A stretch of DNA of 64,000 bases, from contig VWZL01000441.1 in NCBI GenBank assembly GCA_013396915.1, positions 187,560-251,559 of the forward strand, in the 5' to 3' direction. Made by a program: the position numbers and the translations under genes. Positions 48,681 through 62,616 of the stretch are shown piece by piece. Every line of letters begins with the position of its first letter. Position 1 is the stretch's first letter. The notes beneath the pieces are model-generated. The model was not told the DNA's origin and ran no database searches. It saw only the letters and a program-made list of their open reading frames with translations. This DNA comes from Stercorarius parasiticus. Its lineage: Eukaryota; Chordata; Aves; Charadriiformes; Stercorariidae.

Positions 48681-51526
48681 AAGATGTGGGTTCACAGATA
48701 ATCCCTTCCCTCGCCTCTGGATGCTCATTCCCATTCCTTCCTTTTGGCTAGTGCTTGCGCTCTGTTTTAGCCTAATTGGTCAAATTAAGGAGCTAATCTG
48801 GAAAGAAAGGAAGAAAGATAGGAAATCAGCATTTAGCATCACTTTCAGTAGTAGTGTTCCAAAAATTTGTCCTGTTATATCAATCCAGATTAGGAAACTT
48901 CCTCCTTAATGTAACAGTTTGGTTCAAGAGGCATCAGCTGTTCTGCTCTAGGTGTTTTAAAATGTGATCCAAGCAACAGCTTTTTAGTCATTCACAAATT
49001 ATAACATAAATATAATTGCCAAAAAGCCATGGCTTAGACCCATAGCTTATGCAGAACATTTCTCTGATAATGCATGGTTCATTAATATCAAATATAACTC
49101 ATATGCCCTGTTCAGCGTTCATCAGTTTTTTTGTTGGAATACATTTTACCATGATATTATACTTGCATAAAAGCACAAAATTGCGTAACAAAATCCAGGC
49201 TGTACTGTATTTATAAAGTGTGACTGTTGCTTCTAGTGAAACGCATGTGGATCTACACTGAATCACAGCTGTAGCAGAGTACAGTAAATTCTGTTTTCTG
49301 AAACAATTGACATTGCCTGTGCTTTGTTTGCAGCATGACAGGTGATCAAAGAGCAAGTGCTAACCAAAGGCTATGGAAGGCTAGGAATTTGGCCAGGTTT
49401 GGCAAATTAGCAAGGTTCATGTGTTAACTAAAGCTGTGCTGAATCCTTTGTCTTCGGTCACATTCAGTGCTCCCCTCATTTCAGGCTCCTCATTTTCTAA
49501 AGGAGAAAGCAAATCACTGGCTGGACTATAACGATCTGTGTTTGTTCCCATACAGAAATGGGCTATATTCCCTCTGTTATGCGCAACCCTTTCTTTCAGT
49601 GTTTTAGAATTCGAAGATTGCATGCATACTTGCATTTATTCATACCCACATGAGCCTTCCTATCTTTGTTTTTTTGTTTGTTTTCTTAAATCAAGACTAT
49701 TCGTAATTTAACATGTAATTCACCAATAACAAAATTCTGAACTTTTCAGATTAGCTAGGTCACTTGGAGGGCAACAGAAAGCAAGATCAGCCATATACCG
49801 CCTCAGGCTCAATTGTAAGGCTGGGAATATCTTTGGGAGTTTGATAAATTAAGTTCTCAATGTATCTATAGTCTCCTTTTAAAAAACGTAGCTATTTATT
49901 TCTTTTTGTAATAGATTTATATTCAAGTCAATCTGTTTCTAGAGTTAAAGGGCTATCATTGTGACTTCTAATTTATTCACACTTTCTTTATACAGCTTGT
50001 GTTGGTAGTGGGATGTTTTCCATGCTGGATCTAGTTAAATGCTTCTCTTCTCCCATATGATTTGTCAACTGCAAATATTACTCAGGTCCCGTGTTAACTT
50101 CGTGTCTGTACATAGAGCATACTGTTGAAAATAAATCCTTACTCGTTACAATCTAATTTTTGGATTAAAAGTTTCCTGGAAAAATAGACTGTATTATAGA
50201 CCATTTTCTGCATGGCTATTAATCCCTCAGCATTCCATAAGAGCATAAAAATGCTCCTTGATACTAGTGAAATATTCAGAAAAAATATTCTAACTAAAGA
50301 AAAACACTTTCCAATAGAACAATAGCTATCTTTGGACAATTGCTAATGAGAGAGCATTACAAGCATATTTTGCCCTCCAAGCATATTTTGTCCGCATACA
50401 TTTTTGCATCCATGAAGGAGGAAATATATAAAGAGACAAGCAGAACAGGCTGTTTCTTCACCCATATCTTCATCCTTATTTTTAGCTTAGGATGTTGCCT
50501 TGCTTCATACTACAACATTCTCTCTGAAGGGGAAGTAATGAAAAGGAAGTCAAATCCACCCGGTGGCTCCAGGAGGTGTTATTTGCAGTGTCCTAATAAA
50601 TCAGTAAATCTCTTAACAAGCAAATACCCTGAACAGATACATAAGAAATGTACTGGTCATACAACTGAGACTGGATTCAGTCAGTACACGCTCAAAAGCT
50701 ACTGACATAGAGCTCTAGAGAAAAGCAGTCAGCAATGCCCAAATAACACAAGCACGTACCTACCAGTGTGTTTGAACAACCATGTCCAGGGTCTCACCAG
50801 CAGCATCCCACTGTGAATCCCGTGTATCAGCACCACTTCAAGGGAGGGCTGTTTGTTTTGGAGCAGTGGTAAAGAAATGGCAAGCTTTGAAGTGGCAATA
50901 AGAGCCAGGCCCACACATCACCCAATATATTGCTCAATATGCAGTGTGTGTGCTGTTCCTAGGCTTTTCCCTGGGAACGGTGTTGGTGACAGTGTTGTCG
51001 TAGGACTGGAGTTCACTGAGAGTGTTGTACTTCAACGTGAGTCTCTAGCACCGAAAAGGGAGATTTTTCTTCACCTGTTATAATACATATTGTATATCAT
51101 CTCAGTACCTGAGAATTTACTGTGGGAAAGAAAGCGCAAAATCGCCCAGTTTGATTATGTGAAGATATGTGATAGCAAGGCTCTTCTACTGCATCTTGTT
51201 AATTGACAGAAGTCATGGTACACATGCAAAGGATGTTATCCTGATTCAGAGAGGCAGGTAGAGTTTGTTATGCACTCTTTTGGGGTACAAGCAAGTAGGA
51301 TCTAAGCAACGATCTTGCACAGAAAACCCTAGGAAAGCCAGTCTTGTGGTGAAGCCTGGGCCCAGATGTTAGTGTTTTCAATCTAAATTACCAATAAAGC
51401 CAGAACACTTAGGGCTATAGCTTGGACGATGTACATAGGGACATTCATCTCAGAAGTCCAAAGTGACAGAGCAAGTAGCAACAGGCATATGGGAAATTCC
51501 AATCAAATACCAATAAATGTTTTTAT

Positions 51527-51715
51527 GCCATGAGGGTGGTGACAGAGAAACGGTGACCCAGGGAGGCTGTGCGATCTCCATTCTTGCTCAACACTTGACT
51601 GGACAGAGCCTTACACAACTTGATGTGATGTGGCTGTGTTTTGAGCAGGGGATTTGACAGGATGACCTCCAGAGATCCTTTCCAATGCAAGTTATTACAA
51701 CTCTACTATATTTAG
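51527..51715 (+). mobile_element. CR1 LINE, 3' end fragment, older
   Basis: Diverged CR1 3' region: gacccagggaggctgtgcga, then caacttgatgtgat, then gacaggatgacctccagaga and tcctttccaatgcaag. The tail has decayed to ttattacaactctac. 5'-truncated, no coding capacity. Confidence 0.85.
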
Positions 51716-54700
51716 CTATTCGCAACACAGATTGCTCACACACTGTCCTGGCATTCCCAGGTATTACTGAAGAGCATTACATAGCTCCACCCCAGATCCA
51801 CCAGAACAAGGAGCCCCAAATCCCTTCTGATAAGCAAAATTACTTCCATCTTCCATGAAGTATGTTTATGTGTTTGTCACGTGAAGCTGCTGCTACACAG
51901 GACAAGAAAGGGCCATCCCTGAAATATTTATAGCCTTTCTATGGGAAGACTTGGAACTCAGAACACTCATTTTAAAACAGAAAAACAAAACCAAACCCAC
52001 ATCCTACTAACAGTATCTACATTTGGGGTTGTTTCTGAGTGAGCGTTGTGTCTCCATCTACTCCCATTGATGAACCAAGCTCTCTAGTAGGAGGTTTCTT
52101 TTGTTCCACATCAACTGGTGGTTAATGCATACCCTGCAGCAATACGTTTTATAACCTTCTGGAAACATGAAACATTGCCGAATGTAATATGAATACATGA
52201 GGACATTCTCATTATATAAATAGAAAACCCTGTTAAACTCTCACCAAGCTAAGGAATATTTTCTTCCCAATATATTGTTTGTTTTCTTCTGGAAACTCTA
52301 TCCTTAATAAAAAAGCGCCTTCGTAGAGGCTGTAATGGGTTGCTTAAAAACAAGCAAACAAAAACAAACAAACAAAAAACCCACACACAAATCCTGAGAG
52401 AAAAGCCATGAGGGGAATTAAACAATTGTGCTGTCAAAACACTAAAAACAAAAATACAACGTGTGCTATACTTAAATTAACTTTAATAAGAAGTACAAAA
52501 AGATAACGTTAAGCAATATTTTGCATGTGGTTAATAAATATTCTTCAGCAGCAAGCAGTGACACATTCAAACATAAATCCAGTTATTTCTTTTACATTTT
52601 AGAAAAGTAACAACTTTTTCCAGTTAAAACAAGGTCACAAATTACAGAATATTATCATCCTCTTTAATTATTTATAACTATGAAACCTACTAAATAAGTG
52701 AACTGTCACCCAGATTTTATATGACGTTGATGTTCAAGGTTAAGTATACTTACATTTATCATGCAGTTTCTTACTGTGCATATTTGATTGGTGTTTAATT
52801 TTCTTTGAAATTATTGGTTTCATTCTTCCTGTTTCCTTATTTCTTGTTAATATACTAGAAGCATCTGTTTTCAAACTCCTATACATTTTCACACCTAAGT
52901 GACTCACTAAAGTAGATTTGTCATCCAACGCATAAATGCTCTCTGACTCCAGCCCAGATGAGAAATTGCTAACAATGTCTGAATCAGACTCCACGTTATT
53001 TCTATGATTTTTTTTTAAAATCAATTATAACGAGATTTAGTGTAATCACTTCCATTAAAATTAAAGTGCCTTCAAATGTTTCCTAGTAAAGTGACTATTT
53101 GGAGGGGAGAGGGTGAAGGAGTGCTGTTTAGGAACTGATTTTTTAACAGTTTATAGATACGGTGCGTATTGTACATATGTATTCTAATAGATGTAAAGTA
53201 CTACATTGCATTCCGTGCTAATGCTAAGCTACAGTAGCCTATAAACTGATAAATTCAGCCAAAATGAACATCTAATAAAGAATATCAAAAGCAGTTAATC
53301 AAAGTAATATCTTGTTCCATTCTCTATTTCCATCCATCCTCAACAGCATAGGTAGATGGATGAAGTACTGGTAAACAAATATAACACTTCAACCTGTTGA
53401 AGCTCACCTCTTTGAACATCAGATGAATGAAAGCACTTAGTGCAATCATTAAAAACCTTGAATGCATAAAGACATGCTCCAGGCCACTTGATCGAGTGAA
53501 GTATTCACAACGTTATATAAGGAATTAAAATCTGAAAGCAAAATAGAACTTCTAAATCATCCAACGATAAAAATATATTCATATATATTTATGTAGACAC
53601 CAACACTAGAGGAACAGTATACATCATCTTGCATATTTTAAAACATCCTCCAAATTCCTTTTTGTGAGCGTTATCACCTACTCCTAACTCATAGCACTTT
53701 CACAATATTCTTAAAAGGCATTAATATATACCAGGAATGAAACACACATCAAGTCCCATATTTCAGTATGGTTGGCTCTTCTTTCAAGGGCTCATTCTCA
53801 TGGGTTAAAGAACTAAGCACCTCTAGCCAAAGGAGAGTCCAGGTATACTCTCAGGTGTACTTCCCTTCTGTAAAAAATCCTTACTGACTTCAGTGACATA
53901 GGTGAATATCCTGAGGATCCTAGATTTATTTTAAATTCGGTGCAAATTTTGCCCTGATCTCAGTCAGAGAGGTCACGCCCTCAAAGTTTAGCTTCTTCCA
54001 GTAAGATGTAATCAAAGACTTCAACACATGAGCTCAAGGATTCAGCTAGAGAGATCCGAATTTAGAAAATTAAATGGTTTAAAGTAGAGGAAAACAAAAT
54101 TTTTATGTGATTAACACCTGCCATTCATTGAAACAGACTTGTGAGCCTTTAGCTTCTACTACTAAAGGTCTAAAGTGACAAATCACTCACTGATTCTCAA
54201 ATGTCTGGAATGAATTAACAATTGGATTCAATTAATTAACAGTTAATTAGTTGTTAGGGAGTTTGGGTTATCTACAGAAATGAAGCAGAGGAGGTCTCCT
54301 TTACTGAAAAAAAGTAAATAAGAGAAGGTAATGTTAAAGAGATACTTGAAGTTATATTGGAAACTGACAGCATTCTCGCAGAAGGTACGTTGTTGTTGGG
54401 AAGAGGCGGGAGGAATCCTAAAACTCTGCTTTCTAAAGAACCACTCCCTTTACTGGAGGCTGAAGCGTGAGCTGACTTTCACATAAATTCACTTAATTAC
54501 TTCCATGTTTCAAAGTTTTTAAGACAAAAACTTTAGATATGACATCAAATTATATCACACTCAAAGATTCTATTTAGATGTTTTTAGACACTTGTACATT
54601 TATCATGCTGGTTTTTTAGAATTAAGCTATTTGACTTTCTTGTCTCATTTTAAAATATTTTCTTCCTCTGCTTTAAAACCCATTGCATTGCTTTCTAAAT

Positions 54701-57700
54701 TTTAGCATTATGTGCCTCCACATAATGGGGCATTGACCGATGACAGCTTCATATCCATACTGAAATCATCTTTCATGCAAATTTGTTAGGAATGGAAATG
54801 TTCAGAAGCATAGACTTCATCCATTTTGTGAAAGACCAAGGCAAAAAGTTGCGCACCACTAAGCTTTCAGAATAGGAATGAGAGGTATGGAGGAAGGATG
54901 CCTAATATCTGTGTTTAAGTGAAAGTCACACCTCTTAAGGAAACAAAACCTGGCATTAAGAAAGTTCTATGAAATTCCTGAAGCTTCTTTCCTCCTTCCA
55001 CCCTAGAAGGCCCATGCAGCAGGAAGCACACAACATTGCAAGGTTTTCACAAAGCAGTCAGCAGAAGCCTGTTAGTTTCAAAGGCACAATTCACATCGCT
55101 CAAGTTGAGCAGAACTATACAAGAAGTATTTCAATTCATGTGCTCTAAAAGTTACTTTCCTGCAACTCACACGTGGTACTGAAGGCTCAGAACTAAAACT
55201 GAAACAAAAATACACATTACCTCCTTCAATGGCTTCTTCCTCGATCATCTCACAATCCACCAACACAGTAACAAAACCATTTTCTTCTTCTCTTCCCCCT
55301 TTTCTCACCCGTACATCCCTACCTCCTCCCAGCTGCTTCTGGTTGCTTTCACACAGTTAGTTTATGGTCATCCCACTTTTAAAGTGTCACCACCACATAT
55401 TTAATCTATAATCACCGAGAAGGGAAGGCGATCCAGTAAGGTTCCTGTTTGCTGTCTAGTGAAGCTCTTTCATGCTCTCTCCCATGACTATACAGACAGA
55501 CTAGCTCCTTAATTTAGTACAATGTTCGGTGGTATGAGTCGTCTCCCAAGCTAAAGCTCCTACCCCAGAACATCTACCACAATAATTTTTTTAAAGATGC
55601 TCAACAATGCAGCAGTTACAAATTGAATTAACCCAGGTATGGAAGGTGAAGTTGATTTCATTGGCTACAACATAATTGAGAAGTTTGGAAGCCACTCTTT
55701 TAAAAGCAATCTGTTAAGAAGGCTCCAGCAGACAACCCTGGTGGACAAACCCTGCTGATCTCTATATTCTTCATGCTGATTTATAAATTACTGTTAAATT
55801 ACCGACCACATGAATCCAGAAGTACATGCCCCAGTACTACACTGGAAATCTATTTCATAAACCTCCTTCAGAATTATGGTAATTCCAATCCAAGTTTACC
55901 ACAGTATCATATCATTGTATTTACTGTATTAATTTCTTAAGTCACATAAAATATGATACCCTGACCCAATAATAATGTGGGGAAAAAAATTAGATTAGCA
56001 TGACAACAAAAAATTTCACCAGTAGATCTCATGTGCAAGTCTTTGATAGCGAAGTAACTTGCGTTTGCTCACTCATGCTCTCTCTCTCTCTGCGCTTTAA
56101 GTATTTAAGACCAGCAAGTTTTACTCAAATTGAATGAAACTTGTATGTATTTGGCACATAAATTTGTAAGACCAGTTTTAAAATCCCAGACAAAAATTCT
56201 ATACTGTTAATGAAAAGAAGGCCTAACTCTCTTATTCTGGTGTTCCTTGTACGACGCTTGCGTTCACTTAAATGTTTACACTCAAATTCATTTATCCAGT
56301 TGTCAGTCTTACAATCTGCAACGTATGCGTGGTCAGTTTACTCACTATAAATGTTTCAGCAGTAAAATAATAAAGCAGACTCCTCCTTCTCTCAGAAGGA
56401 GTTTGCTTTAACACAGACCAAGGGAACTGAACGTAAAAGTGAAAATTTTCTGTAGCGTACACACTCAAAAGCCTTGGTGATGCCCACAGTAACTGCATGT
56501 GGATATTTAAAATGTATTATTTTTCACTCAGTGAATTTATATAGTATGCCTATTTTTCTATATTAGTGTGATAAACGTATCTTTAGCCTGTGATAAACAC
56601 CTGTTATTTTGTCTGACTGACTCTAAGCATAACACAAGCATAGAGAAAATGGTCAGTGAATGAAAAACTAATTGTACCCAATAAAAGCAGTAGCAGCAGA
56701 GCTGACTAACGTGAGACAGCATCAGGCTTCTTGTGCAAACTGAAGATATGCTCTTCGCATGCAGCTCTGAATTACACACGTTATCTTCCAGAGAAAAGGT
56801 CTTGTTGGAGAAGACTTGTACTGTTAAAAACATTTGAGGGGTCCCATTCTTGAATGAGGATGCAAAATCCTTCCTTATCAGGTAATCCAACAAGCCTCCG
56901 AGCACACTCATGCTTGCAGTGGGGAGAGTTCCGACTACACAGTGTCATGCATGGAGCAACACACAACATTGATGAAACATTGTGAAGGGTTTGGAGTACC
57001 TGGGACGTGGCCAAGGGTGAAACACAAACCTCTGCTTCTCATACCCCGGTCCAGTGAGGTTCAGAGAGTCCCTAGATCTTGCTGACGTGAAAGGAAGGTA
57101 AGAACTCCCACTAGGTCACAGGAAGGAGACCTCAGCTACAGAAAACATAATCAAGCCACTCAAGTTCAAGAGCAATTTAGCATGGGCCTCCATTAAATTA
57201 TACAGTCAGAGCCCTTTGCCAAAAACAGAGTTAAAAGTGAAGGGATTTTTCTACAGTTCTAATATTTACAATTATTTGTACATATGTACATATTTATATA
57301 TTTATTCATACCTGGACAACGTGACGTTAAAGGGATAATTTATAATTTACAAATGAAACATTTTAAAAATGTATAATTATACCATGAAAGAAACTTTTTT
57401 TTATTGCTTGCCTTCCAGCCTTATGCTCATAATCACACTATTGCACACATCTCCATGTTACATGGAAGATCTACATTTATATATAAATATATATGAAAAT
57501 AAGGATATTTTTATTTTAATGGTCCGAGTAAAGTGCTCATTTTTTAACTCCTGTTGATGAGAAAGGTTTAATCTGACGGTTTAATTAGAGGGACTTCAAG
57601 GGATACACACCTTGTCCATGCTTCTCCCTTTCCTTTATAACTTATGAAATATCTTTTTACTGTTGTCAACTCTGTCTTAACTCTTAATTCTATTCGTAAT

Positions 57701-58930
57701 ATGTATTTGTGACCTTGGCATCTATACTGTCACACAAAGTACAAAACAGAATCACATTAAAAGCAAAGAAAAAGTAAGAAAATAAAACAGCAAATGAAAG
57801 CAGTGTTTCTTTTTGTTGTTTTTAGCACATTTCCATGTCTTAAGATACTCTTTTATTTGATTTTAGAAATATTTGTACAACTTTGTTAAACTCTGAACAT
57901 ACCTATTTTATGCACTATACTCAAGTACTGTACAAAACTGCAATAAATGACACTATACGACTACATATGTCTCTACTAGAAGACATCATCATAAAGGTGT
58001 ATCTTTTTTTAAAGGTCAACTAATAACTGCTAATGTATGTGTGAATCAAAGTATTTTTGATTGGCCGAGTAGACTAAATTCTAAATACAGTACACAATTA
58101 TTACTTACGTCATGATTCACCAGGCCTTTAGGGTCATAAAGAATCTTTGCAAAGGCTCAGATGAAAAACAGTTTTACTGATCAGTATTAAATGTTCATAT
58201 AAAATTGCAAATGGCAGCTCCAATTTTGTTATATTTGTGTATATGAAATACAGTTGATACCTACTGATGATGCATGACCTTTTATTAAAAAAATAACATT
58301 CAAATCTTAGCAAAACCATTTCTAGTATACAAAGTTGTTGTAAAGTTATGTCAGCGAAATGTAAAGTTGCAATTTACAAAAGCAGCAGTAAATTTTATTA
58401 TATGGACAATTTCCTGAACTTAAATCATGGTTCTTGTTTCCTTTGAAAACAATGCTTTCTGGGACAAATACAAGTAAATATTTTAATGGCAAGTTTTAGG
58501 ATAACATTATGCAAGGAAAAAGAGTGTATTACATTACTAATATACTTAACCCTGAATAATTTCTGAGTGCTTTTATGAACCTGACAATAATCCAATTAAG
58601 AACAAAATCAAAAAGCAAAAAAAATCCAACTTTGCTGAACCAGATAACCTGGCTTAGCAACATCAAATAAATAAAACAGTGAAAAGAATAAGAGTTTCAC
58701 TAGCGGAAGTCGGTTGATATTGGAAATTTGATTAACACTTGCTTTTCCCTGAAATCAATTAGAAGAGTTTATTAACAACTTCAAACAGGACAGAAGTAAG
58801 AAACTCATGGCTTTTGCCATACAGTAGTCTTTACTACCTCTTCAGCCTAACTAGGATCCAGAATGTTTGTGAACAGTAGAACTGTACGACCTCTGTACTC
58901 TGTTATGTACATGGGTACTGCTATTGTATG
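51716..58930. other. Sequence downstream of GABRA2, possibly including a long 3' UTR
   Basis: AT-rich sequence with no recognised exon. It includes a CAAA microsatellite (52345-52380), a CT run (about 56078-56091) and a perfect 12-base palindrome gtacatatgtac (57278-57289) in a TA-rich stretch. Part may be transcribed as alternative GABRA2 3' UTR, since several further minus-strand AATAAA signals occur (for example near 58277 and 57843), but the sequence alone cannot decide this. The open frames at 52740-53024 and 56558-56911 have no motif. Confidence 0.45.
52345..52380. repeat. (CAAA)n-like microsatellite
   Basis: Imperfect CAAA/CAAAAA run. Confidence 0.85.
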
Positions 58931-58977
58931 AAACAATTACACCTTTTTAAAAAAATCACTTTTTTAAATGACAGTTT

Positions 58978-58983
58978 TTTATT
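58978..58983 (-). terminator. GABRA2: First poly(A) signal after the GABRA2 stop
   Basis: The nearest AATAAA on the minus strand (plus-strand tttatt) lies about 380 bases beyond the stop codon. It is followed in the transcript direction by T-rich and GT-rich sequence (GTGATTTTTTT, GGTGTAATTGTTT). Use of this site would give a short 3' UTR; later signals may also be used. Confidence 0.35.
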
Positions 58984-59361
58984 TCATTAAAGTAGAATTA
59001 GTTACTTTATAGAAAAATATTTTAACTTTAAATTAAAAAAATACTGTTCCTAAATAATTATGTAGGACCGTATCTTCATTTCATTGTACGGAGAGAATAT
59101 ATTTCTGTATATTTGAATCCTAGTTTAACAGAACTCCCCTGGGTATAACTTTTAAAGAGCTGGCTATATTTGCCATGGGTGCTATCTGTTTACAGACCCA
59201 CGAATTAACACTGTGTCCCTCCTTTGGAGATACACAGATAAGACATCTATATACACTCTGTACATAATGGTTCACAGATTAGCAGTTATTAGTCGTACTG
59301 TACACAGCGAACAACCTATCTGATTAGAATGATGCTTTAAGTCCTCAGTGCAATTCAGCTT

Positions 59362-59670
59362 TTAGGTTGATGGCGCAAAGCCAAGTAAGACAGGCTCCCT
59401 GTTTAAATATGTAGCCCAGTACACTAAATTGAAAGTACCAAATAAGACTGGAAACACTATTCTAGACATTCTGTCAATTTTGCTAACACTGTTGAATGTC
59501 TTCTTTGCTTCCTGTGGCTTCGCTTCTGGTTTTGCCTTGTTGGGTTCTGCAGTTGTAGCACTCTTGGAGATGGTTGGTAGCACTGAGTCCTTGGTAATGT
59601 TTGGAGCATAGTTGGCAACAGCCACTGCATAGGCATTGTTTTTCTTAATGACAGACGCTTTTTCTTTTTT
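59362..59670 (-). CDS. GABRA2: GABRA2 last coding exon, GABA-A receptor alpha-2 subunit
   Basis: Codes for the rest of the large cytoplasmic loop, TM4 and the C-terminus of the alpha-2 subunit, a GABA-binding principal subunit of the GABA-A chloride channel in neuronal membranes. The exon starts in phase 0 after an AATAG acceptor with KKEKASV. The lysine-rich loop includes [14 protein letters not shown] and TISKSATT, followed by [20 protein letters not shown], which leads into TM4 ([19 protein letters not shown]). It ends [13 protein letters not shown] at a TAA. There are 102 codons plus the stop. The ISKSATT and [13 protein letters not shown] segments fit alpha-2; alpha-1 and alpha-3 differ at these places as I recall them. 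The C-terminal tail after NREPVL differs from the short mammalian alpha-2 tail. The preceding exon at 62707 joins in frame. Confidence 0.96.
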   Translation of the reverse strand, partial: KKEKASVIKKNNAYAVAVANYAPNITKDSVLPTISKSATTAEPNKAKPEAKPQEAKKTFNSVSKIDRMSRIVFPVLFGTFNLVYWATYLNREPVLLGFAPST

Positions 59671-60231
59671 CTATTGGAAGACAGCATGAAGTTAAATATT
59701 TAATGTGTATTTGCCAGAATAGACTCAATAAAACATCATTTCAAATGTAAAATAAACAAATGAATATGTGTGAGTATATTAAAAGAAATACCAGGATTAC
59801 CATACTGGTAAATTCAAATATAAAGAGAGACACTTCCAGTCTATACAAAAAGGAGGTACAGGTAACATAAGAATGCTCTGCAAACATGGACTATTGCACC
59901 ATCAAATACCCTACTGAAGTTATATAAGGAAAGGTCTGTTACGGCAATTGTAAGGATAACTGGAAAAGACTGGTCTTTCTCTAGGTGCTTTGTATCTGGC
60001 TCCTTACAGCAGAACTGCAAGGTCTTTAAAATGTTCTCTGTTAAGAGAACTAGAAGGGGTGAATGGGTAGACTGGAAAAAAAAGATTACCCGGCATTGTA
60101 ATAAAATGCAAATTAGGCCATCTTTCCCACATAAATCTCACAACACTATTATTTGAACATCTCATAACGTCACACAAATAAATAAAGGAATTTCAGTAAT
60201 GGTCTACATTTTTAAAATATTCTAAAGAAAT

Positions 60232-60276
60232 ACGTGTGTGTTTACATGTATATATATACATAGACACACACACAGA
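60232..60276. repeat. Compound (TG/TA/CA) microsatellite
   Basis: Alternating purine-pyrimidine run: tgtgtg, then tatatata, then cacacaca, followed by gagag, in the GABRA2 intron. Confidence 0.75.
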
Positions 60277-60469
60277 GAGGTCAGAAAGAGATTGCAATTA
60301 AGAGAAAGAAGGACTCCCATCGGGTAGTTGCAGAACTGAGATGAGAACTAGCACAAGAACTATTTCCGTTTTTCAGAAAATATTGCCTAAAAAATGCATA
60401 ACGGTGATGGAAATGGGCATTAGAACCTAAAAAATAACAGAAGAAAAGTGGGATGTAATGACAAGAATT

Positions 60470-60826
60470 TACTGAAGTTCAGCAAAGGGAAATTTAAGTC
60501 CTGCACCTGGGGAGGAATAACCCCATGCACCAGTATAGGTTGGGGCTAATGGGCTGGGAACCAGCTTTGCAGAAAAAGCCTAGGGTGTCCTGGTGGACAC
60601 CAAGCTGAATACAAGCCAGCAGTGTGCCCTCACAGCAAAGGTGGCCAACAGCCTCTTGGGCTGCATTACAAGGATCGTTGCCAGCAGGCCAAGGGAGGTG
60701 ATCATTCCCCTCAACTCAGCCCTGGTGAGGCACATCCGGAGTGCTGGGGCCAGTACTGGGCTTCCCAGTTTAAGAGAGGCATGGACATAATGGAGTGAGT
60801 CCAGTGAAGGACCACAAAGATGGTTG
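60470..60826 (+). mobile_element. CR1 LINE fragment, both ends missing
   Basis: A CR1 body segment with gttcagcaaagggaaattta, cctgcacctggggagga, caagccagcagtgtgccc, ggccaacagcctcttgggct and agtccagtgaaggaccac. It lacks the usual 3' tail: homology stops near 60826 and is followed by a twice-occurring ccccaaatacctt. The 3' part was therefore lost after insertion. Antisense to GABRA2. Confidence 0.9.
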
Positions 60827-62616
60827 CCCCAAATACCTTGATGTGCCCCAAATACCTTGTCTCAGGAGACGGTGTCATGTAAAAAGAAAATCTGAGATCG
60901 GGTGGGAATTCAGCATTGTTCCTTATTGACTGGAGTGTGAAAAAGGGCTGATGAAATATGTAGCTTGTCCCTGTACCTGCTTTCCTGAGACAAATTCCAT
61001 GTTGACAGCACTTAGATGGGAATTTCCATATAACACGAACACAGATAACTGTCACTGAGCAAACATATTTCACTTTATTTGGTGAAGAGTAAGTGTGGTT
61101 TTAGATGCACAGATGTATTTGGCAAAAATAAGAGCAAATTACCAAATCGAATTACAAGAGGAACACTCTGATCTATAATTCCTTCCTTTCAGACACACTT
61201 GGTGTGTTTTTAAAAGGTATCTGTAACACCATTAATAAGAATTGCATAATAAAGTTGAACCATATTTTTGTATGAGAAATGATGAATATGTTAAAAGTTT
61301 AGCTTTTTGTTAAGCCATTTTGAAGAAAGTAGAGAATGTCAACACTATATAAATCTTAAAATGGAATGGCTAATTTTGTCATTCCTAGGGAAGGAATATT
61401 ACCTAGCTGTTAAACAGCTGCCACTTCTAATATTCATTTAAAGGAACAGGCAAAGGGCAACCAGAGAGTTTATAAGGGCCCCCTACATTACTACAATGCC
61501 AGGGCAATGTGCCAGTCTGAAAAGCTTCACTCATGACATGCTGATAAACTTTCAGTGATTCAGTATCTACTTCTAGCATGCGGGAACACATCCCACAGCT
61601 ATGGATAGTTCATGCCCTTCTGGAAGCCACAGGGAATTATAAACAATGTACTCTTTTCCTCTCATTTTTCTTTACCATTAGCTGAATATTTTGCTTCTTT
61701 ATGCATTGTACTTTATGCATTCAAAGTGCTGAGAAAACATCGGTTAATTAAACTTTGCTTCATGTCTACTATTATCATCTAGGAAGGAAATAACATTCTA
61801 TCCTATTTTAAAGAGAACCACCAAAATCAGAGTATTCTTTGTTAGAAGAAATCCTTTTCCATTGGTAGAATCAGGGATTGGGATAGGACAAAATTGTACA
61901 ATAAAGTGAGTCAGTCAAAACAAGAAGTCAGCTTTAACATTTGTTCTGTGTTATTAAAATTATAAACTGCAAAGCTTGACACAAATTTAGGCGTTATCAC
62001 CAGTTCATTTTGTTCACAAAATAAGAAATTCTATCCGGTTGAAATTTCATTATGTTATCACACCTATGCTACTATCAATACCAGAAAATTAAGGCACGAC
62101 TGTGTTTCTGTGCACTCAGAGCATCAATACATCGTAGGTGAAGAAGTACTCAAAATTTTGTACAACTGCTATTTAAATTAAATTAAAAATTTATGTCTAC
62201 ATATCATTAGGGATAAGTTTCAGAACACTGAAAATGTTCAAAACGTCTAGATTTTGTTATTAATAGTTTTTACATATATGGGCATTCAGTTGTTTTTCTG
62301 ATCCTTAGGTACTAGGAAAATTAATATACATATCTTTCTGTAATCTTTTTCTTATTTCCAACTCAACTGGATTAAATAACAATAAAGTGATCAACCAATA
62401 TAATCTGGATTAAATTTTCTGAATAACCAGATAAATCGTTGTATCTGAGGAGTCAAGAAACAAGTCAGACAGTTTCCAACATAAAAAAACCAATGTGCAT
62501 GATAAGTAAATCTGGATTATTGAGACCAAGTGCGATTAACTACATCAGGACAGATATATTTTTGTTCAGGACAGAAAATACATCTACATTCTTTTGATTT
62601 AAAGCATCATGTGTTA

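Larger units (their letters stand above)
44631..51526. other. Intergenic sequence, no supported gene
   Basis: AT-rich sequence. The only notable items are the ORF and ACGT cluster at 48.3 kb and small direct repeats: aagcatatttt twice at about 50360-50390, and attcaacagaa twice at about 45902-45925. I recognise no exon of GABRG1 or GABRA2 here. Confidence 0.5.

Noticed and set aside
50340..50705. 121-codon plus-strand frame
   Set aside because: AT-rich, counted from a non-ATG start, no domain, and internal direct repeats of low complexity.
56558..56911. 117-codon minus-strand frame downstream of GABRA2
   Set aside because: No homology to GABRA2 or another family that I recognise; consistent with chance in AT-rich DNA.
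57278..57289. Perfect 12-base palindrome gtacatatgtac
   Set aside because: It sits in TA-rich sequence where such palindromes arise easily; no other site-like feature.
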